Source: JAAUTG01 sp964458705
GTDB lineage: Bacteria; Bacteroidota; Bacteroidia; Chitinophagales; Saprospiraceae
Assembly (NCBI GenBank): GCA_964458705.1
Contig: CAYWKD010000012.1
Coordinates: forward strand, 1 to 64,000
DNA: 64,000 nt
Direction: 5' to 3'
Below the pieces are notes generated by a model that searched no databases, had not been told where the DNA came from, and saw only the letters and a program-made list of their open reading frames with translations. Numbering within the stretch: the first letter of the stretch is position 1; the number at the start of each line of letters is the position of its first letter. Shown here in pieces: positions 18,507 through 27,622 of this stretch. The translations under genes and the position numbers were made by a program.

Positions 18507-19700
18507 TCATCTAAGCAAGCTATCAATATTGATTTTATGAATTTGAGTTTCAATTATATTACTATTTTCAGAATCAGCTAAGTTGTAAAACCATAGCTCT
18601 CCATTATCTAAACATCCTAAAAAGTTTACTTCATTATAATCTAATGAGAAAATATTTGCATCTGCTTCTTCTAAATTTATTATTGCTAGTAAACTATGAT
18701 TTGGATACTTTGCGTTTTCTATTTCCTTAAACTCTGTGGACTTTGAAGGGTCATAAGATATAATTACATACTTGCCGACAGCCTTGATTTGCTGATACTC
18801 GAAATTATATTTTAAGACCTTACCCACTATTTCTCTATTAATCCCATTATTTAACGTGTAATCTATCGGAAGATTTGTAAATGGCAGGTTCATATTCCAT
18901 ACTCTAGTTTGCTCTAATTCCAATTTCTTTGGATCAAAACGAAATTCGTACAACTGCTTCGTCGGATTTATTACAGCATAAAACCTTTGATTATTTTTAT
19001 TATAGCTAATAAAAGGCTTAATTCTACCAAATAATTTACTGTCTTTAATTATTTCATTTTCAATCGGAATACTAAAAGTGTAATTTTGGCGTCCATCTTT
19101 CAAAGACTTTATCTTGAGAAACCTTATCGCCATGAACTCATCCAAATAGAACTTACCTTCTCTCGGATTATTTATGCAAGGAATACCATTCTGGGTTACA
19201 ATATAAATATCCTCTGATTCAGGTAAACTGAATGATACTATCTGAGCAAATCTATTAGAAAATGAAGAACAATGTTCATAATTATCTAAATACTCCCCAA
19301 AAACCTTACTAGACAATGTAAAGGATTGTACTCCAATCTCAGAACTGATTAGTAATTCATTTGAGTTTGTTGAAAAGCCTATGCTTCTATAAAATGCACC
19401 TCCTAATTTATTATCAGCACTTCCTAGAGGACTGAAAGACACTATCTCTCTTTCCGTTATATGTTTGATTAAGGCATCGCCATAATCATAAATTAGTATT
19501 GATGAATCGTTAGTACAAATCGGTATAGGAATTGCTATTCCTACAGGAATTGAAAATACTTTCGGAATATCAGATACAATCAGAGGGGTAATTTCATAGT
19601 CCGAACGCACAACAACCCTTTTATTATCTAAAACAGAATTATCGTCAGATATGCAAGATTGAAATAATAATACAAATTGTAGAAAAAAACAATACCTCAT
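18507..19700 (-). CDS. Secreted lipoprotein of unknown function, paralogue of next gene
   Basis: 397 aa with a short signal and lipobox (FQSC, Cys near residue 16), so predicted membrane-anchored. It aligns by eye along its length with the 19952-21133 product: SSILIYDYGD, LGSADNKLGGAF, CSSF, TQNGIPCIN, INPTKQLYEF and LDYNEVNFLGCLDNGELWFYNL all have close counterparts. The repeated short beta-strand pattern suggests a beta-propeller, like its neighbours, but I cannot assign a family. The coding region is visibly AT-rich compared with the flanking efflux genes. Confidence 0.75.
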   Translation of the reverse strand: MRYCFFLQFVLLFQSCISDDNSVLDNKRVVVRSDYEITPLIVSDIPKVFSIPVGIAIPIPICTNDSSILIYDYGDALIKHITEREIVSFSPLGSADNKLGGAFYRSIGFSTNSNELLISSEIGVQSFTLSSKVFGEYLDNYEHCSSFSNRFAQIVSFSLPESEDIYIVTQNGIPCINNPREGKFYLDEFMAIRFLKIKSLKDGRQNYTFSIPIENEIIKDSKLFGRIKPFISYNKNNQRFYAVINPTKQLYEFRFDPKKLELEQTRVWNMNLPFTNLPIDYTLNNGINREIVGKVLKYNFEYQQIKAVGKYVIISYDPSKSTEFKEIENAKYPNHSLLAIINLEEADANIFSLDYNEVNFLGCLDNGELWFYNLADSENSNIIETQIHKINIDSLLR

Positions 19701-19951
19701 AATTTATCTGTTTCTCTTAATATTTTTCCACTCAAAAATAACTACAACATCTATTATTTAGACTAAACACACCAAAACTTTTAATTTTGTTAATCAATTA
19801 TTTGAAAAATATTTTTACTTTAAGTAAAATAAACATGTACGCAACGTATTAAAGACTTATTAATAACATTTTGTACGTTTAGCAGCGAGCATATGCGTAG
19901 GAGGGTCGGTTAGCGCCTCTTACATCATCCTGCAGTGTTGGCAGGAGTTTT

Positions 19952-21133
19952 CTATTTGCTCGTGATTTGACTCATCTCATTTATATTAATAGAATTAATT
20001 ACTGTTGATACAGAGTTAGACAATTCTGACTCTTCAATATTGTAAAACCACATATCACCATTATCCAAGCAATTTAGAAAGAATACCTTATTATAATCTA
20101 ATGCGTATGTAGTTTTATTTTCTGTTAAAGTATCAAAAATGCATAGATAATAATGATGATTATGCTTATGATTATTAGCTTCTCCGATTGGAATACTTGG
20201 ACGATACAGAATGATTATTTTACCCTTTACAGCCTTTAAAAGAGTAATTTCAGAATTGTGTTCTCTATTTAATTCAGTTAGAGATCTGTCAATTCCTTTA
20301 TTTAAGGTATACTCGATATTCTGTTTAAACGAATTGAGATCAATCTTCCATTCGTCTTCCACGACCATTTCCAAAGACTTATCATCAATTTTAAATTTGA
20401 GCAATTGGTTTGTTGGATTAATTAAGCCATAAAAATATTTGTTCTCTTTGTCATACGAAATCAGAGGAAACGTTTTAACAAACAAACTGTTTTCTTCTAT
20501 AATTTCATTATCATTAGGAATATTGAATGTGTAGTTTACCTGGTCATCTTTCGTGATTCGCAAGAATCGTATCGACTTAAATTCTTCAATATTAAAGCCT
20601 TTATTATCTCTAGGCGTGTTTATACATGGAATTCCATTTTGGGATATAAGCAAAGTGTTGCTGTTTTGTGCAATCTCAAATATTTCTGAAGGATATTTAT
20701 TAAAAGAACTACAGTCCTTATATTCATCAATATCTCCTTTAAATGCTTCTTCGTTCAAGTCATATCTTCTTATGTTAGACTCTGAAGATACATTTAAAGT
20801 AAAAGGACTTTTTAGTGAAAATCCTATTCCTGTAAAAATTGCACCTCCTTGAACGTTGTCTGCTGTACCTAAAGATGAAAATATCTTGCATTCCTTTTCG
20901 TTGAGAATCTTAATCATCGAATCTCCATAATCATATATAATAATAGAACTTTCATTGGAAGCCAAAACAACTGGCAGGGTAATTCCAATGGATAAAACCA
21001 ACTTTGTATCAAGTCTATTTATATCTAATTCAGTAATCATTTCATTTTCAGTATGAAATAGTTCCCTTGTAGAATGTTTTTCTTCCGACTTACAAGAGGT
21101 TGTTATTATCAATAAAATAAATAATCTATACAT
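19952..21133 (-). CDS. Secreted lipoprotein of unknown function, paralogue of 18507-19700
   Basis: 393 aa with a very short signal peptide and lipobox TTSC (Cys at 14). Shares blocks SSIIIYDYGDSMIK, LGTADNVQGGAIF, SQNGIPCINTPRDN, ISYDKENKYFYGLINPTNQLLKF and LDYNKVFFLNCLDNGDMWFYN with its downstream paralogue, indicating a tandem duplication. It begins 75 bp after the Cys-rich peptide gene 21209-21430, so the two are probably one unit. Beta-propeller fold is inferred from the strand pattern only. A GC-rich hairpin-like patch (about 19930-19945) follows the stop. Confidence 0.75.
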   Translation of the reverse strand: MYRLFILLIITTSCKSEEKHSTRELFHTENEMITELDINRLDTKLVLSIGITLPVVLASNESSIIIYDYGDSMIKILNEKECKIFSSLGTADNVQGGAIFTGIGFSLKSPFTLNVSSESNIRRYDLNEEAFKGDIDEYKDCSSFNKYPSEIFEIAQNSNTLLISQNGIPCINTPRDNKGFNIEEFKSIRFLRITKDDQVNYTFNIPNDNEIIEENSLFVKTFPLISYDKENKYFYGLINPTNQLLKFKIDDKSLEMVVEDEWKIDLNSFKQNIEYTLNKGIDRSLTELNREHNSEITLLKAVKGKIIILYRPSIPIGEANNHKHNHHYYLCIFDTLTENKTTYALDYNKVFFLNCLDNGDMWFYNIEESELSNSVSTVINSININEMSQITSK

Positions 21134-21208
21134 CGTTTATGTGAATTGGTTTAAAAAAAATGGTGTACCTAAAGTACACCAAGAAAACCTGCGAATTTCA
21201 ATTCGTAA

Positions 21209-21430
21209 CTACTGTTCGGGCGGACACTCAGTAGGTGTAATGCACAAGCATTCCAAACCTCTGCCACAAGTACAAGTAGGAATACCCATGATTTTTCCTG
21301 CTGTTCCTCCTTGGATATTGTAACACCCACCTTGTCCTTGGGCTAAAAGTACTGTCGGACTCGTGTTAAATGCCAATAGCATGGTTAATACAAAACTTGA
21401 TGAAAATAAAACTTTTTTGAAACATTTCAT
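21209..21430 (-). CDS. Small secreted Cys-rich peptide
   Basis: 73 aa. Sec signal (MKCFKKVLFSSSFVLTMLLAFNTSP, cut near residue 31 at VLLAQ) and a ~42-residue mature part with six Cys in the pattern C-x16-C-x-C-x5-C-x-C-x5-C, shared with the 18162-18383 peptide. The mature segment is Gly-rich with no charged helix, unlike amphipathic bacteriocins. It is preceded by a conserved leader (21455-21486), a TATTTTTG box, four 10-bp-spaced repeats and a tiny HTH gene, and is followed by the lipoprotein gene 19952-21133. Function unknown; the secreted-peptide-plus-propeller arrangement recalls NVEALA-type loci of Bacteroides. Confidence 0.75.
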   Translation of the reverse strand: MKCFKKVLFSSSFVLTMLLAFNTSPTVLLAQGQGGCYNIQGGTAGKIMGIPTCTCGRGLECLCITPTECPPEQ

Positions 21431-21454
21431 AACAAGATTAATCTTTAAAATATA

Positions 21455-21486
21455 CCTACTCTATCTAAGATTTTCGGCAATCCCTT
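21455..21486 (-). promoter_or_regulatory. Conserved leader element, copy 1
   Basis: On the minus strand the 32 bases upstream of the peptide ATG read AAGGGATTGCCGAAAATC then TTAGATAGAGTAGG. Copies at 26040-26071 and 27861-27892 differ at only a few positions. All three lie between a TAnnTTTG box and the start codon, so they are transcribed 5' UTR and could act as an RNA or translation-control element. Confidence 0.6.
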
Positions 21487-21522
21487 AAAAACAACAATAA
21501 GCGCTCTCATCGTTTTATACTA

Positions 21523-21599
21523 CAAAAATAGTACCTTCTACCTAAGAACTGCAAATCTATTATAAAGCAATTTGAAGCAGGATAAAGCCATTCAAAGCA
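21523..21599 (-). promoter_or_regulatory. Promoter with four 10-bp-phased AAGC(A/C) repeats
   Basis: The minus-strand box TATTTTTG lies at 21523-21530. Directly upstream, read on the plus strand, AAGCA, AAGCA, AAGCC and AAGCA start at 21565, 21575, 21585 and 21595, exactly 10 bp apart, ending 5 bp from the stop of the small HTH gene. Phasing at one helical turn suggests a cooperative operator for that HTH protein. Confidence 0.6.
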
Positions 21600-21604
21600 A
21601 ATTA

Positions 21605-21817
21605 TCATTTATCATACTTATCCAAAAGACATTGATAGCCCATCTCCTTTAATAAAGCTCTTTGATGATCGGGCATCAATAGAACTCTGAGGAGGATATC
21701 TACTTCCGATATTTTGATTCTTCTTTTGATGGTGTCGTAGCTCAAACCTAAATGCTCTGCAAAAGAGCGTCGGGTTTGAGGAATAAGAGGAAATAAAGAG
21801 TGCTTGGATTTGGACAT
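21605..21817 (-). CDS. Tiny helix-turn-helix protein
   Basis: 70 aa, basic N-terminus, then TRRSFAEHLGLSYDTIKRRIK (about residues 15-35), which reads as an HTH of the kind used to recognise direct repeats. The C-terminal part (LLMPDHQRALLKEMGY) has a counterpart in the 27997-28200 product (LVYPKEQELIYEALG), so both belong to one family with an HTH core and a short C-terminal helix. Each is encoded immediately upstream of a phased repeat array, promoter and Cys-rich peptide gene, so it is inferred to regulate that unit. ATG start. Confidence 0.65.
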   Translation of the reverse strand: MSKSKHSLFPLIPQTRRSFAEHLGLSYDTIKRRIKISEVDILLRVLLMPDHQRALLKEMGYQCLLDKYDK

Positions 21818-22058
21818 ACTAAAGTTGATTAAAATTACACAGTATTATTCCCGATAAACACAAAACACAGCTAAAGGTTTTTATAATTTCAATAAATGAG
21901 GCTTTTGACCTATAATCGAATTAATACAACAAATATAACGACATAAAAAATTGTTTCAGTCTATAACTGTAAATTGCATTTTTAGAGCTGTGATCAGGTT
22001 AAATGACTGCCAACTAAACCAATAACTATCATCCAAAGCAATTGACATATCTTCCTAC

Positions 22059-23195
22059 TCAATTTACTATTTTTTTAGGTTGAAAAATACTGAACCTCAA
22101 TACTTCTTCCTCTTCTGAAAAGGTCTTAAATATAATGCCCTGCTCAGTAACTGAAAAACTTCTAGTTACTACCTCCTTCTCAATAGGAAATACCTTCATC
22201 GAGTTAAAGTTATCATCAAAGATTTGGAGGCTTGCTATCATTTTTTGTGTATCGTAATTTACTCCTTGATACACTGTTCTGTAATAGAAATTACGAAATT
22301 TATCATATTGTACATGACCGAAATGTGGATTATGCTCTCCTACTTTTCTCAATTCATCAGAGGTTTTGTTTCCAATATCTTTATAAATTAATTCACTTAA
22401 TCTAAACTCAGACTCAAGATATTTTTGCTCAGGCTTTAGGTTTTCATCGCATTGAAATACCGAGTTTTCATAAGTTGAAAAATTATAAATTAAGCCATTC
22501 GGATTTACGGATATGTATGGATAATAAAAAGCTGAGAAAACTGGTGAATCCCTGAATTTTCTGAGTAATTTAATTTGATTGGGAACCATTATATTATGTA
22601 AGGTAATCGTTCTTTCATTAAGGGAGATACTACCCAATAGTGGCAACTCGTCAAAGAAATATCCTTCTAGTGCTAAGGGAAAGTATAAAACCCTTTTCTT
22701 TGAGTCATAATGATTATCTTGAACCCAAAAGTTAATATTATCAACTAACTTAAAAGGAGTGTTACCATCAATATCTAATAGGTCTGAGTTCACTATCTCA
22801 TCAAGTTTTCCTGTCAAATTTATTTTAGCATTCACTTTACCATTGTAGTCAGATATATAGATACTTCTTGATCCTACTATGACAATACTATCTTTTTCTA
22901 AATAATAGGACGCACACTGCACGCTATTTCTACCTTCTTGCTCCAAAGGAACGATGTGAGTTAATTCCCATTTCTTAAAATCACGTATAATGATACTAAA
23001 ATCATAAGGGTCAAAATAAGAAAATACCTGATTACCATTGATGCTAGAGAATTGCCAAAGAGGAGTAGTTGGGTTATCTACAACATCAATTGGGAGAGAC
23101 ACTACATCAGTTGATAGTGCAACTTCCGTAGGCTTATGACAAGATGTCGCAATGAGAATGCAAACCAATATGGAAAAAATATTTTTCCTACTCAA
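22059..23195 (-). CDS. DUF4221-like propeller lipoprotein
   Basis: 378 aa; signal with lipobox ATSC (Cys near 19). Blocks such as VVSLPIDVVD, LEQEGRNSVQC and KDSIVIVGSRSIYISDYNGKVNAKI match the pattern I recall for the Bacteroidota DUF4221 family (secreted, propeller-like, function unknown). It starts with TTG, which overlaps the TGA of the upstream paralogue (TTGA), so translation is probably coupled. Its C-terminus (RFSIFQPKKIVN) nearly repeats that of the upstream gene (RFSIFQPKRIIN), showing a tandem duplication. Confidence 0.7.
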   Translation of the reverse strand: MSRKNIFSILVCILIATSCHKPTEVALSTDVVSLPIDVVDNPTTPLWQFSSINGNQVFSYFDPYDFSIIIRDFKKWELTHIVPLEQEGRNSVQCASYYLEKDSIVIVGSRSIYISDYNGKVNAKINLTGKLDEIVNSDLLDIDGNTPFKLVDNINFWVQDNHYDSKKRVLYFPLALEGYFFDELPLLGSISLNERTITLHNIMVPNQIKLLRKFRDSPVFSAFYYPYISVNPNGLIYNFSTYENSVFQCDENLKPEQKYLESEFRLSELIYKDIGNKTSDELRKVGEHNPHFGHVQYDKFRNFYYRTVYQGVNYDTQKMIASLQIFDDNFNSMKVFPIEKEVVTRSFSVTEQGIIFKTFSEEEEVLRFSIFQPKKIVN

Positions 23196-24367
23196 TTTAT
23201 TATTCTTTTAGGTTGAAAAATACTGAACCTCAACTCATCTTCCGAAACGTTGGGATTGTCTGGATTGGCATTGGAGACCAGCAAGCCCTTACTGCTCATC
23301 AGTATATTTCTGTACAAAAATTTATTTTTCTCCAAAACTGTTTCCCCTACTCGGTTAAGCTGCTTATCCAATATAATTATAGAAACTGTCTCTTTGTGGG
23401 CTTCCCATTTCGTCCAGTTAGCTTCGCCACCCCCCAATGCTACTCTGTAATAAAGTTCATTGCTCTTATCATAGAAAACACACCTATAACTGGGCGATTT
23501 TACCATAAATTCATCCTCCAATTCGGTTGTTGCTTTTGAATGCCTCACAGGTATTGGAATAGGAGCAGCATTTTTTTTGCTCGCACCCGAATGAACGGAT
23601 ACCGACCCTTTTAGATCAGTCTCGTATAAATTTCCATCAGCCTGAAAACTAAACAAAAAATTACCATTGGGCATCAAGCAGCGATAAGTAATAGAGCTTA
23701 GGTGATTAAAATTCTCCTCTTCATACATCGCAGGATAAGTGAAATTGTACTTATTTTCTTTCTTCTTTGGGTTAATGTATTGATGACAGTATAATTTAGT
23801 ATATGCCTCATAGTCAGCAACAGGAGTAGTGGGAACGTACAAATCATCACCTTTTGCAATAACCATGTTCCCAGTGTACATCATTGTTTTTGATAGCACT
23901 GCATCGCTAGGTTGCACCGCATCCAACCATTTGTAACTGTCCATTACCTCTCCTCGATTATTCACCAGAAAAACTTGATAAGCGTATTCACAAAATACAT
24001 AGATCGAATCAAGTGATTTTACATGAAAACCAGAAAGACATTTTACGCTGTTCGGTCCTTCTGTGGATAACGGAACCACCTGAGTCTCCTCTCCTGTCTC
24101 AAGATCGTAAAATTGCAGTTGTTGATTAAAGCCATTTTCATAAACTAAATATTCCTTATTAGCCTCGCTAACATAAATATCAATCTTTCTCGTCCAGTTA
24201 GCAGTTTCTTTATCAATCGGTATTGAAATACTTCCCGTTTCAATGAGGCTATACTTATCTGTAAATGAAGCACTGGCATTCATTGCCTCAACTTGCTTTG
24301 TAGCATCTTCCTGACAGGAAATAAAGCACACAGCAAAGCAAAAAATTAAATGTACATATTTTAACAT
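23192..24367 (-). CDS. DUF4221-like propeller lipoprotein
   Basis: The frame opens at 24433, but the Met at 24367 begins a proper lipoprotein signal (MLKYVHLIFCFAVCFISC), so I start there: 391 aa. Family-type blocks: KEYLVYENGFNQQLQFYDLE, VPLSTEGPNSVKCLSGF, LDSIYVFCEYAYQVFLVNN and HSKATTELEDEFMVKSPSYR. It is the middle gene of three consecutive paralogues and overlaps the next by four bases. Role unknown; surface or periplasmic propeller proteins of this kind often bind peptides or glycans, but nothing here shows the ligand. Confidence 0.7.
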   Translation of the reverse strand: MLKYVHLIFCFAVCFISCQEDATKQVEAMNASASFTDKYSLIETGSISIPIDKETANWTRKIDIYVSEANKEYLVYENGFNQQLQFYDLETGEETQVVPLSTEGPNSVKCLSGFHVKSLDSIYVFCEYAYQVFLVNNRGEVMDSYKWLDAVQPSDAVLSKTMMYTGNMVIAKGDDLYVPTTPVADYEAYTKLYCHQYINPKKKENKYNFTYPAMYEEENFNHLSSITYRCLMPNGNFLFSFQADGNLYETDLKGSVSVHSGASKKNAAPIPIPVRHSKATTELEDEFMVKSPSYRCVFYDKSNELYYRVALGGGEANWTKWEAHKETVSIIILDKQLNRVGETVLEKNKFLYRNILMSSKGLLVSNANPDNPNVSEDELRFSIFQPKRIIN

Positions 24368-24463
24368 AGCAATTCTGTTTTGTTTGAGTTTGGTGCAGCA
24401 AATTCTTATTCTACTATATTTATAATATACCACTGCTAATAATTTAAAGAGTATTTTACATAC

Positions 24464-25627
24464 CTATTCAAATTTTACTAGATCATAAGGTATTTCAGCA
24501 TCATCTGAAAATTTTGAAGCATCAAATAGCATCAAACCTTTACTACTCATAAATGAATATAAAACATTATACTTACTATCTAACTTAACCTCATCTATTA
24601 TTTCTAAACTGAGATTACATATTATTAGATAGTATACTCTATTTCTTTCACCATCTTTTTCAATATTAACTTTCTTCACTACTCGATAATATTTTTCGTT
24701 TTTTGAGTCATAGAAGCAAGTGAAATAATAAGACAAATTTCTAAAATATTCCTTATCTTCATTGTAGTCATAAGTTTCATCTACCCCCAAAGGCTTTGGA
24801 CGAAACGGTGCGATCGTACTTATTTCATTTGACTTAACTAATACTTTATTTTCAAAATTAAATTTTTCATCATAAACGTATATCCATTCATCAATGGGAT
24901 ACGAAACATAAAACTTATTCACTTTGTCAATGTATTGAATATTTGGTAGATATTGATAGGGATGATCTCCCCAGAAATGCTTATTATAAATAGATGGATA
25001 GAAAAAAGGATGTATTATTTCGTTTGTTTCTACATTTAAGAGCGAAAAGCTAGGAGTGTCCTCCAAACTAAATCGTGAATTAGCAATATGACCAATTGCC
25101 AAAAAATTATTAAACAGTAAAACAGGAGCATAACTACTTGTGAAGAAACGAAATTGATTGGATTGGTCATTCGTTAATTGTCCTACCCGTTGAATGGTGT
25201 CTGGTGAAATTCTATACATGTCACCCAAAAAATGGCTAACATACAAGTAGTTAGAATTTTTTAGCCGAGCAATTCCATCAAATTCAGAAAAATTATCAAT
25301 GCTATTAGGCCCCTCTAGTGGTATACTATATCTGCCTAACTGTTTGCCTGTTGATAGGTCAATATCATATATCAGTTCACCTAATCTTAGTGTTAGTAAC
25401 TCTTTACCTTGCTTTGTAGATAGAAAAAAGTTAGACACAGTTTCTATACTGAATAGTTCATCTACTTTGAGCGTTATACGATCTACTACAGAAAGATTGA
25501 CCTCCCTTTTTGCTCCATTATTTATTTGATCCGCAGTACAACTAAAGTACAATAGACTGATTACTAGTATATTCAGTACGCTATTTGTCAAATTATTTTT
25601 ATAAATTTTTTGTTCTTTTATTTCCAT
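24464..25627 (-). CDS. DUF4221-like propeller lipoprotein
   Basis: 387 aa. A long basic/polar lead (MEIKEQKIYKNNLTNSV) precedes a hydrophobic segment ending in lipobox YFSC (Cys near 30). TLRLGELIYDIDLSTGKQL, IPLEGPNSIDNFSEFDGIA and NYLYVSHFLGDMYRISPD align with the two downstream paralogues. It is the first of three DUF4221-like genes and follows the Cys-rich peptide gene 25817-26017 by about 190 bp, so that peptide and this trio may form one transcription unit. Confidence 0.7.
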   Translation of the reverse strand: MEIKEQKIYKNNLTNSVLNILVISLLYFSCTADQINNGAKREVNLSVVDRITLKVDELFSIETVSNFFLSTKQGKELLTLRLGELIYDIDLSTGKQLGRYSIPLEGPNSIDNFSEFDGIARLKNSNYLYVSHFLGDMYRISPDTIQRVGQLTNDQSNQFRFFTSSYAPVLLFNNFLAIGHIANSRFSLEDTPSFSLLNVETNEIIHPFFYPSIYNKHFWGDHPYQYLPNIQYIDKVNKFYVSYPIDEWIYVYDEKFNFENKVLVKSNEISTIAPFRPKPLGVDETYDYNEDKEYFRNLSYYFTCFYDSKNEKYYRVVKKVNIEKDGERNRVYYLIICNLSLEIIDEVKLDSKYNVLYSFMSSKGLMLFDASKFSDDAEIPYDLVKFE

Positions 25628-25816
25628 ATGAGTTTAATTTAGATGGCTTAGAGCTTATAATTTTTGTAGAGTAGTTCAACATTAATTTCTACCTAAGCGT
25701 AGCACAACAAAATTCATTCATTACATTGATGATGAACAAAAATGCAAATAAATTTCTTTTAGTTATAAATCTTAAAAGCATTTTATATCCACCACCAATG
25801 TTCATGCGTCTAGTTA

Positions 25817-26017
25817 TCACAAAACAGCACCATTGCCATTACAAGCAAAACCTCTAAAAGCATTTACACACGAGTCTCCATCATCTCCTACACAAGCCTT
25901 ACACCTACCGTCATTCGAGCTTGAACTAACTGTACATGTACCACACGCAAAAGATGATACAGTAAAAATTGAAACTAGAAATGAGAACATCAAAATACTT
26001 CTACGAATTTTTTTCAT
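25817..26017 (-). CDS. Small secreted Cys-rich peptide
   Basis: 66 aa: Sec signal (KKIRRSILMFSFLVSIFTVS, cut about residue 24) and a ~42-residue mature peptide with six Cys in three close pairs or singles (CGTC, CKAC, SC, AC). The mature sequence has no Lys/Arg-rich helix. It does not share the C-x16-C-x-C frame of the two leftmost peptides. Its promoter and leader (26010-26236) are a near-copy of those of the 27623-27838 peptide gene, so the two units arose by segmental duplication even though the mature peptides diverged. Confidence 0.7.
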   Translation of the reverse strand: MKKIRRSILMFSFLVSIFTVSSFACGTCTVSSSSNDGRCKACVGDDGDSCVNAFRGFACNGNGAVL

Positions 26018-26107
26018 AATCTTTAAATTTAATAATTCACCTACTCTATTTAAGGTTTTCGGTAATTCCTTGAAAATAATGTTGCGCGCTTTGATTATTT
26101 TTCAATA

Positions 26108-26167
26108 CAAAGATACAACAACCACACCTACCAAAACGCATCATATTGTACCAAAACGCATCATATT
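26108..26167 (-). promoter_or_regulatory. Promoter with phased CCAAAACGCA/TCATATTGTA repeats
   Basis: TATCTTTG (minus, 26108-26115) matches the Bacteroidota -7 box. Upstream, read on the plus strand, 10-mers CCAAAACGCA and TCATATTGTA alternate with a strict 10-bp step from 26131. The array overlaps the expected -33 region and is therefore operator-like. Confidence 0.6.
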
Positions 26168-26189
26168 AAATTACTTTTAATTTAAAGGG

Positions 26190-26236
26190 AAGGTTAGAGC
26201 AACCTAATGCCTCGTAGATCAGCTCTTACTCTTTAA
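26190..26236 (-). pseudogene. 3' remnant of a tiny HTH gene
   Basis: On the minus strand this stretch encodes ELIYEALGC followed shortly by a stop, matching the C-terminus of the intact HTH protein at 27997-28200 (QELIYEALGC). Upstream of it there is no HTH-coding sequence, only the stop region of the propeller gene 26254-27489. The HTH gene was therefore cut off during duplication of the unit. Confidence 0.7.
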
Positions 26237-26253
26237 TGAGAATCAGCGATGGG

Positions 26254-27489
26254 CTAGTAAATTGTATTGTTTATTTTAGCAAAGATGACAACGGGATTAT
26301 CCGTATTCATCAGTGTTTCTGCTATATTAAAAAAGGCATTATTGGAATTATATATTACGTTGAAACGCTCTTGCGAAAGATTTTGCTTTCTATCATACAG
26401 AAAATCTTTCAGCACATAAGGATTCATAATGAAAACCAACTCATTATCTTTTGTCATGCTTCTTGGTAAGGTAGGCATTATTCCATAATCTATATCATTC
26501 CCTATTTTCCTATCGAAATAATAAATATTCGTTTTTCTTGTAGATTTATTATATATCAGATAATAATTTCTTTTCCTGTATGGAAATACTGCTAGTAAGG
26601 ACTTTTGTGATTCATTCATAAGCCTAAATCCACTAGAATACTCTGGATTGTTCAACAGTCGAAATCGCTCTTGTGGATTACCTTTAGTACTGGCTAGATA
26701 ATCTTCACTGGGCAACAAACTCCCCATGTTTATTTGATAAGATAATGAAACCATTTGATTTGAGATACGATAGATAGCCTCAGAGAAAAAATGATAATGA
26801 AGGTAACAGTCATTAAACGACAAAGGGGAAAACGGAGATAACTGCACACCATAGTTCTCTAAATACTCCGGTATTTTAAGGTCAAGCACACGCACTTCGT
26901 CCAAATTTTCAGAATTTAATACAAATAAAGCGTTTCCTGTACTATCAATTGTCCTGTACCCACTGCTTAAAGCATAATCCCCATTACTAAATTTCGCGAA
27001 ATACTCTATGCCTTTTGGAATATCAACTGTTTTCTTTAATTTATTTGATAGTATATCAAAATATAATATTTTGCCTTGTATTCTATCCACAATCTCTAGT
27101 ATATCGTTATCTACTATAACATCATTTACCCCCAAAATTTTTTCGATACCCTCTGTTGGTCGAGCTATTTTATTAATAAACTTGCCACTCTTATCAAAAA
27201 TATAAAATACTCTTTGGCTGTTGGTTCCAGTATCCATTATTGCAATCCTGTTGTCCCCAATAAATACACTAGATGAATTTGATATCATTGAATTATTGGT
27301 CGTCTCTAACGGCACGTAATTGATTTCAGTGTAAAACTTTGATGCTTTTATTTCTTCTCGCTTTGCTATATCCAAATCAAAGGAACATACTTGTGCTTCA
27401 CTTGCCGATTCATCTTTACAAGAAGTAATATGTATGAAAAATAACGAAAAAATAATAATATATTTAATTCTAATTAGCGACATAAACAT
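26254..27489 (-). CDS. 6-bladed beta-propeller lipoprotein
   Basis: 411 aa with lipobox ITSC (Cys near 24). The start of the mature domain (YTEINYVPLETTNNSMI ... DNRIAIMDTGTNSQRVFYIFDKSGKFINKIARPTEG) is the classic pattern of the Bacteroidota 6-bladed beta-propeller family (PF17170-type). The conserved first blade and the 'F-D-K-S-G-K-F' turn are clear. Such genes commonly sit beside short secreted NVEALA-like peptides; here a nine-Cys peptide gene precedes it by 133 bp. The ligand and function are unknown. Confidence 0.8.
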   Translation of the reverse strand: MFMSLIRIKYIIIFSLFFIHITSCKDESASEAQVCSFDLDIAKREEIKASKFYTEINYVPLETTNNSMISNSSSVFIGDNRIAIMDTGTNSQRVFYIFDKSGKFINKIARPTEGIEKILGVNDVIVDNDILEIVDRIQGKILYFDILSNKLKKTVDIPKGIEYFAKFSNGDYALSSGYRTIDSTGNALFVLNSENLDEVRVLDLKIPEYLENYGVQLSPFSPLSFNDCYLHYHFFSEAIYRISNQMVSLSYQINMGSLLPSEDYLASTKGNPQERFRLLNNPEYSSGFRLMNESQKSLLAVFPYRKRNYYLIYNKSTRKTNIYYFDRKIGNDIDYGIMPTLPRSMTKDNELVFIMNPYVLKDFLYDRKQNLSQERFNVIYNSNNAFFNIAETLMNTDNPVVIFAKINNTIY

Positions 27490-27622
27490 ACAGTTAAGTG
27501 ATTATTTTCGACTGTTAAATATTGATTGTAAATATGTTAGACCATAATTGAAAAGATTAATTACTGGTCTAATGTATCTCAATGGTAAGTCTCCCAAAAC
27601 TGAGAGACTCACTAATTCCAAT

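Larger units (their letters stand above)
26010..26236. repeat. Direct segmental repeat, copy A (promoter, leader and HTH 3' remnant)
   Basis: This ~227-bp block is nearly the same as 27831-28069. It contains, on the minus strand, the last codons of an HTH gene, two 20-bp-period repeats (26129-26147 and 26149-26167), a TATCTTTG box (26108-26115), the conserved leader (26040-26071) and the first codons of a peptide gene. Copy B is about 12 bp longer, mostly because of the repeat array. Everything between and including the copies fits duplication of one unit. Confidence 0.8.
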
